Shown piece after piece: positions 48,687-57,525 of a stretch of 64,000 nucleotides of DNA. The stretch lies in NCBI GenBank assembly GCA_963750735.1, contig CAVVRY010000007.1, positions 310,001-374,000 of the forward strand. The letters run 5' to 3'. The notes under the pieces are model-generated. The model did no database searches, had not been told where the DNA came from, and worked only from the letters and a program-made list of their open reading frames with translations. The stretch comes from JANTGF01 sp963750735 (GTDB taxonomy: Bacteria > Bacteroidota > Bacteroidia > Bacteroidales > VadinHA17). Position numbers and translations under genes: made by a program. Numbering within the stretch: the first letter of the stretch is position 1; every line of letters begins with the position of its first letter.

Positions 48687-49290
48687 TTGCAACCCTCGCA
48701 TCTATTTGTTGTCATTAATATTGAATTTGAACCGGTTTTGAAAAGTCAAGAGTTTATTATCCATAAAGACCTGATTGAAGGGAGTAAAAAGGGAGATACC
48801 GGTTCCCAATACAAGCTGTATGGCTTATATGCAAAGGCAATGTATAATATTAGCTTCAGAATGATGAACAGCGTGGTGGAAGCTGAAGATGTATTGCAGG
48901 AAGCATTTACTGAAGCTTTCCTAAAACTGAAAAGTTATAAATATGAAGCCAGCTTCGGGGCCTGGATGAAAAGAATAGTTATCAATAAATGCCTGAATAA
49001 ACTCAAAAAAAGAAACATTCAGATGGTCCTGGTTGATGAAAAAGAGTTACCTGAAAATATTGAAGAAGAAAATGAACAGGATATTAAATATGAGGTGGAT
49101 AAAATTATTACAGCCAGTGCAGAAACTACCTGACGGATACAGGATTATACTGGAGTTGTACCTTTTTGAAGGTTACGACCATGTTGAAATCAGCCAGATA
49201 TTAAAAATTAGTGTATCCACTTCAAAATCACAATATTCAAGAGCGAAAATGCGATTGAAAAGCATTCTTAAAGATGAAAAAACCAACTGA
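48687..49290 (+). pseudogene. ECF-type RNA polymerase sigma factor, frameshifted
   Basis: The first part contains the sigma2 region (YKLYGLYAKAMYNISFRMMN, EAEDVLQEAFTEAFLKLKSY, then FGAWMKRIVINKCLNKL). The sigma4 region lies in the next frame: LPDGYRIILELYLFEGYDH then EISQILKISVSTSKSQ. The break is near 49114-49118; taking out one base turns TASAETT into TAVQKLPDGYR, a near-perfect ECF match, for about 200 residues. The start is uncertain: no ATG lies before the sigma2 domain, and a TTG at 48687 or one nearer KSQEF is the likely choice. The sigma factor probably controls the envelope genes downstream. Confidence 0.8.
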
Positions 49291-49822
49291 TAATCTAGAG
49301 AAATTTGTCAGCTCAAACAGGGGGAAATTTGATTTCCTTGATCCTGATCCCAGAATTTGGGAAGAGATCAATAAATCAAAAAGAAGTATCAGAATGAGAG
49401 GGATATTCTGGAAAGTTGCTGCCATCCTTGTAATTCTAATGATTTATCCATTTTATAACCTGGTATTAAATGATAGAAACAATAATAGTAACCGGCCTTT
49501 AATAGGAAGTAGTATTGCGTTAGAGATACCTGAACTGCAGGAAGCAGATGCCTATTATTCCTCATACATTAATGACCAGATGCAGCAAATGCGGATTCTT
49601 CTTTATGATGAGCCGGAAATAATGACGGAGCTGGAAAAAGATATGGAAAATCTTGAGCAAATATATGACGAGCTCCTGGATGATCTAAATGATAATGTTG
49701 ATAATAAAGAGGTAGTAGAAGCTCTTATTCAAAATTATCGAATGAAAGTAAAAATTTTGGAAGAACTACTTGATTATATTTCTACTGAAGATACTAATGA
49801 ATCCATTCAAAATGAATTATAA
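49274..49822 (+). CDS. Putative membrane-anchored anti-sigma protein
   Basis: 182 residues with one membrane helix (about 42-63, GIFWKVAAILVILMIYPFYNL). The cytoplasmic N-terminus contains PDPRIWEEINKSKRS, and the periplasmic C-terminal half is acidic and helical (about 95-180), likely a coiled coil. The layout and its place directly after the ECF sigma gene (overlapping its last bases) fit an anti-sigma factor, though no ZAS-type His/Cys motif is present. If so, it would hold the sigma factor at the inner membrane until a signal arrives. Confidence 0.6.
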   Translation: MKKPTDNLEKFVSSNRGKFDFLDPDPRIWEEINKSKRSIRMRGIFWKVAAILVILMIYPFYNLVLNDRNNNSNRPLIGSSIALEIPELQEADAYYSSYINDQMQQMRILLYDEPEIMTELEKDMENLEQIYDELLDDLNDNVDNKEVVEALIQNYRMKVKILEELLDYISTEDTNESIQNEL

Positions 49823-50903
49823 AAACATTATTCTGTTAATTGTATTGGCTTTAATAGGTCCTTTATCCCTGGCTGAGAGCTATAAGGAAATAAGAAATGT
49901 TTCGAAATCAATTAAAACAAATGAAGAAACTAAAATAAATGTTACAAATAAATACGGTAGCATTAGTATTAACACATGGGAAAAAGATTCCGTACGTTTT
50001 GAGATAGAGTTAATAATATCTGGCACAAATAAATCTAAGATTGAGAAACTAGGCAATAATATCGATTTTGAATTTTCCGGCGATGAATCCAATTATTTTG
50101 TAGAAACAATCTTTGGGAATGATTTTAATGCATTCTGGAATGATCTAAAAAGTCAGAATCAAATTGTTCTTCCAGGTGGAAAAAATGTTGAAATAAATTA
50201 CACCATTTATGCACCTGACAATATTAGTATGGCTCTCTTAAATAAGTATGGGGAAATTTACATGGATGATTTCAACGGCAACCTCAAGCTTACTTTATCT
50301 AATGGTGTTCTGAATGCGGGATCACTGCATTCACGGAGTGATCTAAACCTGAATTTTTCTGATGCCATCATCGATGAACTCTCTGATGGAGAAATAAATC
50401 TTTCCTATACTGATCTTACGATAAATAACTGTCAGAATTTGAAGTTACTAAGTCGTTCATCTACCATACATATTGAAAAAGCTGCAGTATTGTTTCTTGA
50501 TACAAGAAGAGATAAAGTATTCATCACAGATGTGGAATCGCTGAAAGGAGAATCATATTTCTCAAGAGTTTCTATCAAAACAATTGGTAAAGAAATGGAA
50601 TATCTAGTAAAGTATGGATCGCTTAATGTAACCGAAATTAATCAAGAATTAAAAAGGTTAAAATTAAACCTACGGTATACCGAAGTAAACCTTTACGTGC
50701 CAAAGGAATTCTCATGCAGTATGGATATAAGCATAGAAAAAACAACCTTTAAATACCCTGCTGAATACGATAATTTGGATATTAAAGTCACCGATGAGGA
50801 TTATAAGTCGTTTCATGTTTTTGGAAACACAGGCTCATTGCCACCTGATTCAAGGCTGACTATTAATGCTATTAAAGGGTCGCTAAACATTTTATACAAA
50901 TAA
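49812..50903 (+). CDS. DUF4097-like exported beta protein
   Basis: Start chosen at the ATG at 49812, which gives a clean signal peptide (MNYKNIILLIVLALIGPLSLA) and overlaps the end of the previous gene. The mature protein (about 340 residues) is beta-strand-rich and polar, with evenly spaced short strands (KYGEIYMDDFNGNLKLTLSN, LNLNFSDAIIDELSDGEINLS). This is the pattern of DUF4097/putative adhesin beta-helices. It has no catalytic motif. It is probably periplasmic or surface-exposed, and likely part of the sigma-controlled cluster. Confidence 0.6.
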   Translation: MNYKNIILLIVLALIGPLSLAESYKEIRNVSKSIKTNEETKINVTNKYGSISINTWEKDSVRFEIELIISGTNKSKIEKLGNNIDFEFSGDESNYFVETIFGNDFNAFWNDLKSQNQIVLPGGKNVEINYTIYAPDNISMALLNKYGEIYMDDFNGNLKLTLSNGVLNAGSLHSRSDLNLNFSDAIIDELSDGEINLSYTDLTINNCQNLKLLSRSSTIHIEKAAVLFLDTRRDKVFITDVESLKGESYFSRVSIKTIGKEMEYLVKYGSLNVTEINQELKRLKLNLRYTEVNLYVPKEFSCSMDISIEKTTFKYPAEYDNLDIKVTDEDYKSFHVFGNTGSLPPDSRLTINAIKGSLNILYK

Positions 50904-50967
50904 TTTTTGCCAGGATGCATCCCTTTGGTTTTTGAATTGTCTTTAAGAAAAAAGTAATTAATAACTA

Positions 50968-51747
50968 ATGAAAACAAATCGCATTTTAATAATACTTTTC
51001 ATAGTTACCATGTCTTTGCATTCAGGTTGTACAAAAATGTTACCCTGCGTCCATGGAAATGGAGATGTAGTTGAAGTAAAAAGAGAAAATTTTCCGGAAT
51101 TTAATCAAATTGTATCATCCGGTTCATTTGTTGTTGAAGTAATTCACGACACTGAGTGGTATGTTGAAATTCAGGCTGAAAGCAACCTGATTAGTTTGAT
51201 AGAAACAAAAGTAAATAAGGGTAGGTTAAATATTGGAGTTTCATCAAACCATTGTATTAATGCCAAAGTGCCTGTAAAAATCAAGGTTCATGTACCAGAA
51301 GTAAATTATCTGGGGCTTTCGGGTTCTGGAGCTATTCTGGCTGAAGACCATCAATATAATTCACTGGAGATCAGACTCTCTGGGTCAGGCAATATTGAGG
51401 TGATCACTGAAGCAGTTGAAATAATTAGCCTTATCTCTGGTTCCGGGAATATAAAAATCGATTGTAATGCTGAATATATGGAAGGTACCATTTCCGGATC
51501 AGGAAATATTTTAGCACAGGGGTTCGCAAAAATGACAGACTGGAATATAATCGGTTCAGGAAATATCTTGAGTAATTTATTGGAACAGGAAGATTCAGAA
51601 TGCGTGATAAATGGATCCGGTAATATACATATTTGGGCTACTGACACATTAAAAGTGCTCATTAATGGAAGTGGGAATATTTTATATATAGGAAACCCAG
51701 ATATTGACGTTATAATTAATGGAAGCGGAAAGTTAATAAAAGCTTAG
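50968..51747 (+). CDS. Head-GIN-domain lipoprotein (DUF2807)
   Basis: 259 residues. The lipobox is in SLHSGC (Cys at about 21). The N-terminal half contains VSSGSFVVEV and KVPVKIKVHV, after which eight or so short repeats of the form (S/N)GSGNI occur: SGSGAI, SGSGNI, SGSGNI, SGSGNI, GSGNI, NGSGNI, NGSGNI, NGSGK. They would stack as a right-handed beta-helix. DUF2807 proteins are common in Bacteroidota envelopes and of unknown function. It lies 64 bp after the DUF4097-like gene on the same strand. Confidence 0.85.
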   Translation: MKTNRILIILFIVTMSLHSGCTKMLPCVHGNGDVVEVKRENFPEFNQIVSSGSFVVEVIHDTEWYVEIQAESNLISLIETKVNKGRLNIGVSSNHCINAKVPVKIKVHVPEVNYLGLSGSGAILAEDHQYNSLEIRLSGSGNIEVITEAVEIISLISGSGNIKIDCNAEYMEGTISGSGNILAQGFAKMTDWNIIGSGNILSNLLEQEDSECVINGSGNIHIWATDTLKVLINGSGNILYIGNPDIDVIINGSGKLIKA

Positions 51748-51798
51748 AAAACAATATTTTTTAGGGGAAATTGAATACAAATATTTTAATTTAGAAAA

Positions 51799-52443
51799 AT
51801 GAGAAAAATTACATTAATCGCAGGCATATTGATAGCCACAACCTTAATAGCAGTAGCTCAGGAAGAAAGTGAATACAAAACACTAAATGCAAAAGACGAT
51901 GTGAACACCATCTTTAAGAAACCACACTCCAATGGTGGCTATGGTTCAATTACTTTTGGATTTGGAGTTATAAATGATAAAAACACCTTTATATCAGGCT
52001 TTAGAGGTGGCTGGATAATTGATCATGGTATTGCCCTTGGTATTGGTGGATATGCATTTGTAAATAACCTGGACCTAAATTATACATCTAATAAAGTAGG
52101 CCTGGCAGGTGGATATGGGGGGTTCCTGATAGAACCAATTATTAAACCCAAATCACCTGTTCATGTTTCTTTTCCAATTCTAATTGGTGCAGGTGGTCTT
52201 ACTATATTTGAAGATATTGGTAATTGGGAGAATTACGAATATAATGGTGCAGCTTTCTTTGTTTTTGTACCCGGTGTTGAACTTGAGTTAAATGTTGTGA
52301 AATTCTTTAGAATTGCCATTGGCGTTAATTACCGGTTTACACCTGATATTGAATTGTACGATATCACTGGAGAATCATTGGTACCTAAAGATGTAATGAG
52401 AGGCTTTACTGCTACACTTACGCTTAAATTTGGAAAGTTTTAA
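51799..52443 (+). CDS. Small outer-membrane beta-barrel-like protein
   Basis: 214 residues. Signal peptide (to about 20, ending AVAQ). Alternating Gly/aromatic strands such as GGYGSITFGFGVIND, GIALGIGGYAFVN and FFRIAIGVNYRF suggest an 8-to-10-strand barrel ending LTLKFGKF, with the usual aromatic last residue. It closes the sigma/anti-sigma/envelope cluster; 51 bp separate it from the head-GIN gene. No functional motif is seen. Confidence 0.7.
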   Translation: MRKITLIAGILIATTLIAVAQEESEYKTLNAKDDVNTIFKKPHSNGGYGSITFGFGVINDKNTFISGFRGGWIIDHGIALGIGGYAFVNNLDLNYTSNKVGLAGGYGGFLIEPIIKPKSPVHVSFPILIGAGGLTIFEDIGNWENYEYNGAAFFVFVPGVELELNVVKFFRIAIGVNYRFTPDIELYDITGESLVPKDVMRGFTATLTLKFGKF

Positions 52444-52587
52444 GAAATTTTCTTATTCCTGGGTATCTTTTTGGAAAGAATTATAGATTCTGGTTCTTCA
52501 TTCTATTCATGAAATTGAAAAAACAATTAAAAGAAGCATGTACTTCTGTGCCTAAACGAACCCACGCTAATAAATCTATTTTTTAAC

Positions 52588-52595
52588 TACTTTTG
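52588..52595 (+). promoter_or_regulatory. -7 box of the DUF4105 gene
   Basis: TACTTTTG matches TAnnTTTG exactly, 8 nt before the ATG of the DUF4105 gene. The short distance implies a nearly leaderless message. No -33 element was recognised. Confidence 0.4.
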
Positions 52596-52603
52596 CTCTT
52601 CTT

Positions 52604-53770
52604 ATGAGCAGAATTACATCACTCTTGTTCACAATATTCCTACTATTATCTTTTCCAGGTGCTGGACAAGAATTATCGGATAAGTCTGAAATAAGTGTTT
52701 ATACCATGGGTCCATACCAGGGAGAACTTTATTCAGCTTTTGGACACAATGCTTTTCGGGTTTATGATCCGCTGCTCAATTTAGACCTGATCTATAATTA
52801 CGGTATTTTTGACTTCGCCCAACCCAATTTCTATCTGAATTTTGCTAAGGGAAAACCATATTATATGCTGGGTGTCCAGTATTATGAACCATTCATTAAA
52901 GCCTACATAGAAGAGAATCGAAGAATTGTTCAACAGGTACTAAATCTTACCAAAACTGAAAAGCAGGATCTCTTTGACTTTTTGCAATGGAATGCCCAAC
53001 CTGAAAACAGAAATTATTTCTATAACTATGTATACGATAATTGCGCCACCCGGATAAGGGATGTAGTTGATAGTTTATTTTCTCAGGTTGATTACAACAA
53101 TTCATATGTCACTGATAATTTAACCATTAGAGATTTAATGGATATGTATTTGCAGGATCAACCCTGGGGCGACCTTGGAATTGATTTTTGCCTTGGTATA
53201 GGTATAGACAAGGTAGCAACAGGATATCAATATATGTATATGCCGGAGTTTATTGAGAAAGCATTTTCAAGTGCTACTGTAGCCTCTGACAACTTCACAA
53301 AGCACTTAGTGTTAGAAACAAGAGTTATTCATAAACCTGATCCAACTCCTGAAAAAAGAATAAGCATTACCCCATTCTGGACCTTTTTGGTTCTTTTCTT
53401 ATTGTTTGCCTTCTTAAGTTACAAAGACTTTATAAAAGGAAAACGTACAAATTGGGTAGATATATTGTTGTTCAGTGTGACTGGCATTCTGGGGTGGCTG
53501 TTATTATATCTCTGGTTTTTTACAAATCATATTTCCGAATATAACTTCAACCTTCTCTGGGCTCTTCCATTTCATTTTCCAATAGCATTGTTCCTTTTGA
53601 GAAAGAAAAAAACAGGGTTTATAAAGTATTACTTTCTTGCAACAGCTATAGTTCTTACACTTTTATTGCTTTTTTGGCCGCTTTGGCCCCAGGATTTGAA
53701 TGAAGGCTTTATTCCTATTGTTTTAATCCTTTGGATCCGGGCTTTATTAATTATCAGGATGGAAAATTAG
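52604..53770 (+). CDS. DUF4105 (Lnb-like) protein with C-terminal membrane domain
   Basis: 388 residues. Signal peptide (to about 22). The lumenal/periplasmic domain shows YTMGPYQGELYSAFGHNAFRV and NYGIFDFAQPNFYLNFAKGK, with a late YDNCATRIRD containing a conserved Cys, the hallmarks of DUF4105/Lnb N-terminal domains, related to NlpC/P60-like folds. From about 255 onward come four membrane helices ending in a short basic tail. The family is found across Bacteroidota but the substrate is unknown. It probably faces the periplasm, with the helices in the inner membrane. Confidence 0.85.
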   Translation: MSRITSLLFTIFLLLSFPGAGQELSDKSEISVYTMGPYQGELYSAFGHNAFRVYDPLLNLDLIYNYGIFDFAQPNFYLNFAKGKPYYMLGVQYYEPFIKAYIEENRRIVQQVLNLTKTEKQDLFDFLQWNAQPENRNYFYNYVYDNCATRIRDVVDSLFSQVDYNNSYVTDNLTIRDLMDMYLQDQPWGDLGIDFCLGIGIDKVATGYQYMYMPEFIEKAFSSATVASDNFTKHLVLETRVIHKPDPTPEKRISITPFWTFLVLFLLFAFLSYKDFIKGKRTNWVDILLFSVTGILGWLLLYLWFFTNHISEYNFNLLWALPFHFPIALFLLRKKKTGFIKYYFLATAIVLTLLLLFWPLWPQDLNEGFIPIVLILWIRALLIIRMEN

Positions 53771-53867
53771 ATTGCATTATACACTGGTAAAAAACCACCT
53801 TTGACTTTTTAAATATCGAAAATTGTTATCTTAGTAAACTTAAATTAACCAACGAAAATATTTTGAT

Positions 53868-54557
53868 ATGAATAAAGCATTTGTTTCCTTAACGATGATC
53901 GGTCTGTTTTTACTTTCAGCAAAATACCTTCAGCAAATCCCTCCCTCCTCACACCCGGATGTTACAAAATGGGATAATTTATTTGATAAAGATCTTTCAA
54001 ATGCAATTCATCCAAAAGATGTTTGGACTTTTAATGATGGTATTCTTACTGCAAGTAAGGATGAAGCTATCTGGTCTGATAAATCCTATGATAATTTCAT
54101 TGTTGACCTTGAGTTTAAAACAGCCGATGGTACCAATAGTGGTGTAATAGTCTATTGTTCTGATATTAAAGACTGGATCCCAAATTCCATTGAAATCCAG
54201 ATAGCTGATGATTTTGCTGACAAATGGGCAGACAGCCCGGCATCATGGCAATGTGGAGCGTTTTTCGGACACCAGGGTGCAAGCAAAAGTATGGTAAAAA
54301 AGCCAGGTGAATGGAATCGATTTACCATTACTTGTAAAGGTCATATGATTTATGTTATGCTTAACGGCCAGCAAGTCAATAAAATGGATATGAGGAAATG
54401 GACCAGCAGTAAAAAGAACCCTGATGGTAGTGAAATTCCATCCTGGCTATCAAAGCCTGTGGCTGAGCTACCTACTCACGGCCATATCGGATTCCAGGGG
54501 AAACATGCTGGCGCTCCTATTTACTTTAGAAATCTAAAAATAAAGGAGTTAAAATAG
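53868..54557 (+). CDS. DUF1080 (3-keto-glycoside-hydrolase-like) exported protein
   Basis: 229 residues. Leader MNKAFVSLTMIGLFLLSAKY, then a single jellyroll domain: NLFDKDLSNAIHPKDVWTFN (family Leu-Phe-x-Gly-like opening), DLEFKTADGTNSGVIVYC, GEWNRFTITCKGHMIYVMLNG, and GHIGFQGKHAGAPIYFRNLKI. These are DUF1080 signatures; some members hydrolyse 3-keto-disaccharides, others bind sugar. It has no neighbour in the same pathway and stands alone before the convergent cytochrome cluster. Confidence 0.85.
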   Translation: MNKAFVSLTMIGLFLLSAKYLQQIPPSSHPDVTKWDNLFDKDLSNAIHPKDVWTFNDGILTASKDEAIWSDKSYDNFIVDLEFKTADGTNSGVIVYCSDIKDWIPNSIEIQIADDFADKWADSPASWQCGAFFGHQGASKSMVKKPGEWNRFTITCKGHMIYVMLNGQQVNKMDMRKWTSSKKNPDGSEIPSWLSKPVAELPTHGHIGFQGKHAGAPIYFRNLKIKELK

Positions 54558-54624
54558 TTTAAAGGGGAGTTTTGTTGAGCTAATGATTTATACTAACTGA
54601 GATTCAAAAAGATGAATCATAAGG

Positions 54625-56928
54625 TCATTTTTGCATAGAACTGATTTGATTTATAAGATTTTGTCCCAAATCATTCTGAGGATGTTTTTCTTTTATTTCC
54701 TGTGCATATTTCAATGCCTTACCAAGCTCACCTCTCTTCAAATAAAAGTCAGTCAGAGCATACAAAAAATCCAGTTTATCCGGTTCTATTTCAAGCGCTT
54801 TTTTCAATGATGCTTCAGCTTCCACTGCTTGTTGTAAATATTGCTGCAATAAACCAAGATTGTAATATATTCTTCCCCGTGTGGGCATCAATTCTGCTGC
54901 CTGCTTAATATAATTCAGCGCCTCTTCATATTTCTGCTGTTCTGCCAGAAGCAATCCAAACGAATAAAACGCCTCACTCAATTCAGGATGATTTTTAATT
55001 ATATCCCGAAAAACAATTTCTGCTTTATTATTATCGCCGATGCTATTATATAACATTGCCAGGTTCAGCTTTGCAGGATAAAACTGATCATCAATTCTTA
55101 ATGCCTCTTTGTAGTTCTCAATAGCCAGATTCGCATCACCCAGGTTGCTGTACATTATCCCAAGATTATGGCGACTTGCAGCAAAATCAGCTGAGTACTC
55201 CATTGCTATGCGATATTCCTCCAAAGCATTGCGGTAAGCTTTTGAATAAATGGTATCTATGCTTTCTGGAGGTAAAGCTGACAGGTTAAAGGCAGCCTGC
55301 ATCCGCACTGCTTTTACAGGATCATATAGCATGGATATCATGTCCCGCAGATACTTTTCCGGATCATCTGAGAACATATTTTGAGTAGCTGAATGGCGAA
55401 TAATTGATTGGTTGTCCGATAACAGATCACCAATTGCTTCACTAATTCTCTCATCCGGATAATTAGCCAGCAAAGTTATGGCAGTAGCTCTTGCAACTAC
55501 AGGGTAAAGTGTATCAATTGCCAGCTCAATCAAATCATCAACGGCATCAAAATTTCCCTCGTGCCCTGAAGCAAGAACAGAACCGTAATGAGGCTTCTGA
55601 CTAATGCCATACCATTCTTTTATCTTATCATTCGACCATTGAACTGTTTCAGCGCGATGACAGCCATTACATGCATTTGGGGTTCCAATTTCAAGTGTCA
55701 GGTCAGGTCTTGGTATCCTCAGGCTATGGTCATTTCGAAAATCAACTCCCATATAGAACCTTCCAGGCATATGACAACTTATGCATTGTGCTCCCTCACC
55801 TACATTGAAAACAGTATCAGCAAAGACCAGATCCTTCCCTGTTTCCCCTTCATATTTATGAAAGTGATGATCGTAGGTTTCATATTCACTGGCCTTATGG
55901 CACTGAAGGCAAAGAGCATTCCCCTCGAGTAATCGTTCACCACTGTGAACATTATGACAATCATTACATTTCACTTCATTGTCATACATCTTACTTTGAA
56001 GAAAAGAAGCATAGACATAATCCTCTTCCAGGATCTGTCCATCAGCATAATAATAGGGTTCTCCTATATTCTGAGGAATAATGTAATCAAGTATATCCGA
56101 ATGAGTTCCTTTAAAATCACTTAAAACGCCCCTTCTTGAATGGCAACGAGCACATAACTCAATATACTGTCGATTGTCAATGTTGCTGGTTTTAACTACC
56201 AAGCCCATATTACTGTCGTATGTCCGCGCTAATTCAGGCAATTTTGCCCAATCATTGTGAGCAGACCCGGGGCCATGACATGCCTCACAACTAACATTTA
56301 TCTCTTCCCAGGTAGTTTGGTAAGTTCTGTCTACAGGATTATAACCTTTTTTTAGGTCAGTGGAGTGGCAGTCAGCGCACATACCATTCCAATTCTGCCC
56401 ATTGTTCGTCCAATATAACCAATCATGTGGAGGGATATCCTGGCCCGCATAGACCGAATCATAGAGGTGGTACCAATTCTCATTTTCAGTATCCCATGCA
56501 ATTGGTAAACACTGCAATCGACCATTATCAAAAGGAATTAAATATTGCTGTAATGGTGTGTACCCAAAAGTATAGGCAACCTGAAAGTCACCGAGTTTGC
56601 CATCAGGTCCCCTCGTGTGAACAAAAAACTTATCATCTTTTTTGTAAAATCGATTTTCGACTCCTTTCCATTCAAAAACAGCATTATTAAAATCACCACG
56701 AACAGACTCCGTCGAGGCAGTATCCATTGCTTTGCTATGATGAGATTTTTTCCAAAGATCATGTTCAATTTTATGGCATTCTGTGCATGTATGCCCCCCA
56801 GCGTAATCAACAGGAGCTACTGTATCACCCGATCTCGTATCGAATAATGATGTTTTTAGCAGATACAGAGGTAATGATATTACAATTACAACTGTGGCAG
56901 CAAATCCCACTGTTCTCCAATCCTTCAT
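54625..56928 (-). CDS. Octaheme cytochrome c with HEAT/TPR C-terminus
   Basis: 767 residues. A membrane anchor (about 7-28) is followed by eight CxxCH haem-binding motifs at about 48, 184, 214, 259, 321, 340, 382 and 420. These place it in the periplasm as a multihaem electron carrier. From about 430 to 575 helical HEAT-like repeats occur, then about five TPR units (such as AASRHNLGIMYSNLGDANLA, KLNLAMLYNSIGDNNKAE) to the end. Similar cytochrome-TPR fusions are seen near nitrite- and hydroxylamine-type multihaem enzymes, but a catalytic Lys-ligated haem is not evident here. It is the third gene of the cytochrome b / Rieske cluster and probably accepts electrons from it. Confidence 0.88.
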   Translation of the reverse strand: MKDWRTVGFAATVVIVISLPLYLLKTSLFDTRSGDTVAPVDYAGGHTCTECHKIEHDLWKKSHHSKAMDTASTESVRGDFNNAVFEWKGVENRFYKKDDKFFVHTRGPDGKLGDFQVAYTFGYTPLQQYLIPFDNGRLQCLPIAWDTENENWYHLYDSVYAGQDIPPHDWLYWTNNGQNWNGMCADCHSTDLKKGYNPVDRTYQTTWEEINVSCEACHGPGSAHNDWAKLPELARTYDSNMGLVVKTSNIDNRQYIELCARCHSRRGVLSDFKGTHSDILDYIIPQNIGEPYYYADGQILEEDYVYASFLQSKMYDNEVKCNDCHNVHSGERLLEGNALCLQCHKASEYETYDHHFHKYEGETGKDLVFADTVFNVGEGAQCISCHMPGRFYMGVDFRNDHSLRIPRPDLTLEIGTPNACNGCHRAETVQWSNDKIKEWYGISQKPHYGSVLASGHEGNFDAVDDLIELAIDTLYPVVARATAITLLANYPDERISEAIGDLLSDNQSIIRHSATQNMFSDDPEKYLRDMISMLYDPVKAVRMQAAFNLSALPPESIDTIYSKAYRNALEEYRIAMEYSADFAASRHNLGIMYSNLGDANLAIENYKEALRIDDQFYPAKLNLAMLYNSIGDNNKAEIVFRDIIKNHPELSEAFYSFGLLLAEQQKYEEALNYIKQAAELMPTRGRIYYNLGLLQQYLQQAVEAEASLKKALEIEPDKLDFLYALTDFYLKRGELGKALKYAQEIKEKHPQNDLGQNLINQISSMQK

Positions 56929-56959
56929 TAAAAAATATATTGATACTATTTCTCAAATA

Positions 56960-57469
56960 TTACCCGTAGGTAAGATCTGATCTTTCAAATCTTCTTCTTT
57001 TAATTTTTTTTCCAACATCAACTTTTACCAGGCCTTGCTCAATAATAACCGGGAAAGTATCGAGGGCAGTTGGAGCTGGTGGACTTAGCACATTCCCTTT
57101 TTTATCAAATGCGGATGAATGACATGGGCAAATAAATTTCTCTTCCTCCTCATTCCAACGAATAGAACATCCAAGATGAGTACATTTAATAGATAGGGCA
57201 AGAAATCCGCCATCCTTCATTCTCACAAGATAAAGTTGTCCGCTTCTAAATGGAAAAATACTGCCAGGGGATATATCATCAATTCTCCCGATAATTTTCA
57301 CCTGTGATAAGTCTTTTTTGTCTGAACGCTTTGCTCCTGAAAAAATAAAAGCCAAAGATAGTCCAACAAACTCTAATCCTGCAATTATGCCAAGCCAGGT
57401 CCATATACGGTTAAAAAACCCACGGCGACTAATCTTTCCCTTTACTATTTTAGAGGTTTTTTTTGGCAT
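56960..57469 (-). CDS. Rieske iron-sulfur protein
   Basis: 169 residues. A twin-arginine-type leader (SRRGFFNR) and one membrane helix precede the [2Fe-2S] domain. The cluster ligands are in CTHLGC (about 107) and CPCHSSAFD (about 124-132), with the two His and two Cys and the disulfide-forming Cys all present. It is exported and anchored at the membrane, where it would pass electrons from the quinol site of the neighbouring cytochrome b. It is 56 bp downstream of the cytochrome b gene and 31 bp upstream of the octaheme gene. Confidence 0.93.
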   Translation of the reverse strand: MPKKTSKIVKGKISRRGFFNRIWTWLGIIAGLEFVGLSLAFIFSGAKRSDKKDLSQVKIIGRIDDISPGSIFPFRSGQLYLVRMKDGGFLALSIKCTHLGCSIRWNEEEEKFICPCHSSAFDKKGNVLSPPAPTALDTFPVIIEQGLVKVDVGKKIKRRRFERSDLTYG

Positions 57470-57525
57470 TAGTAATAAAATGAGTTAAATCAAAAATATG
57501 TAATCAAATTCATTAATAATCATTA

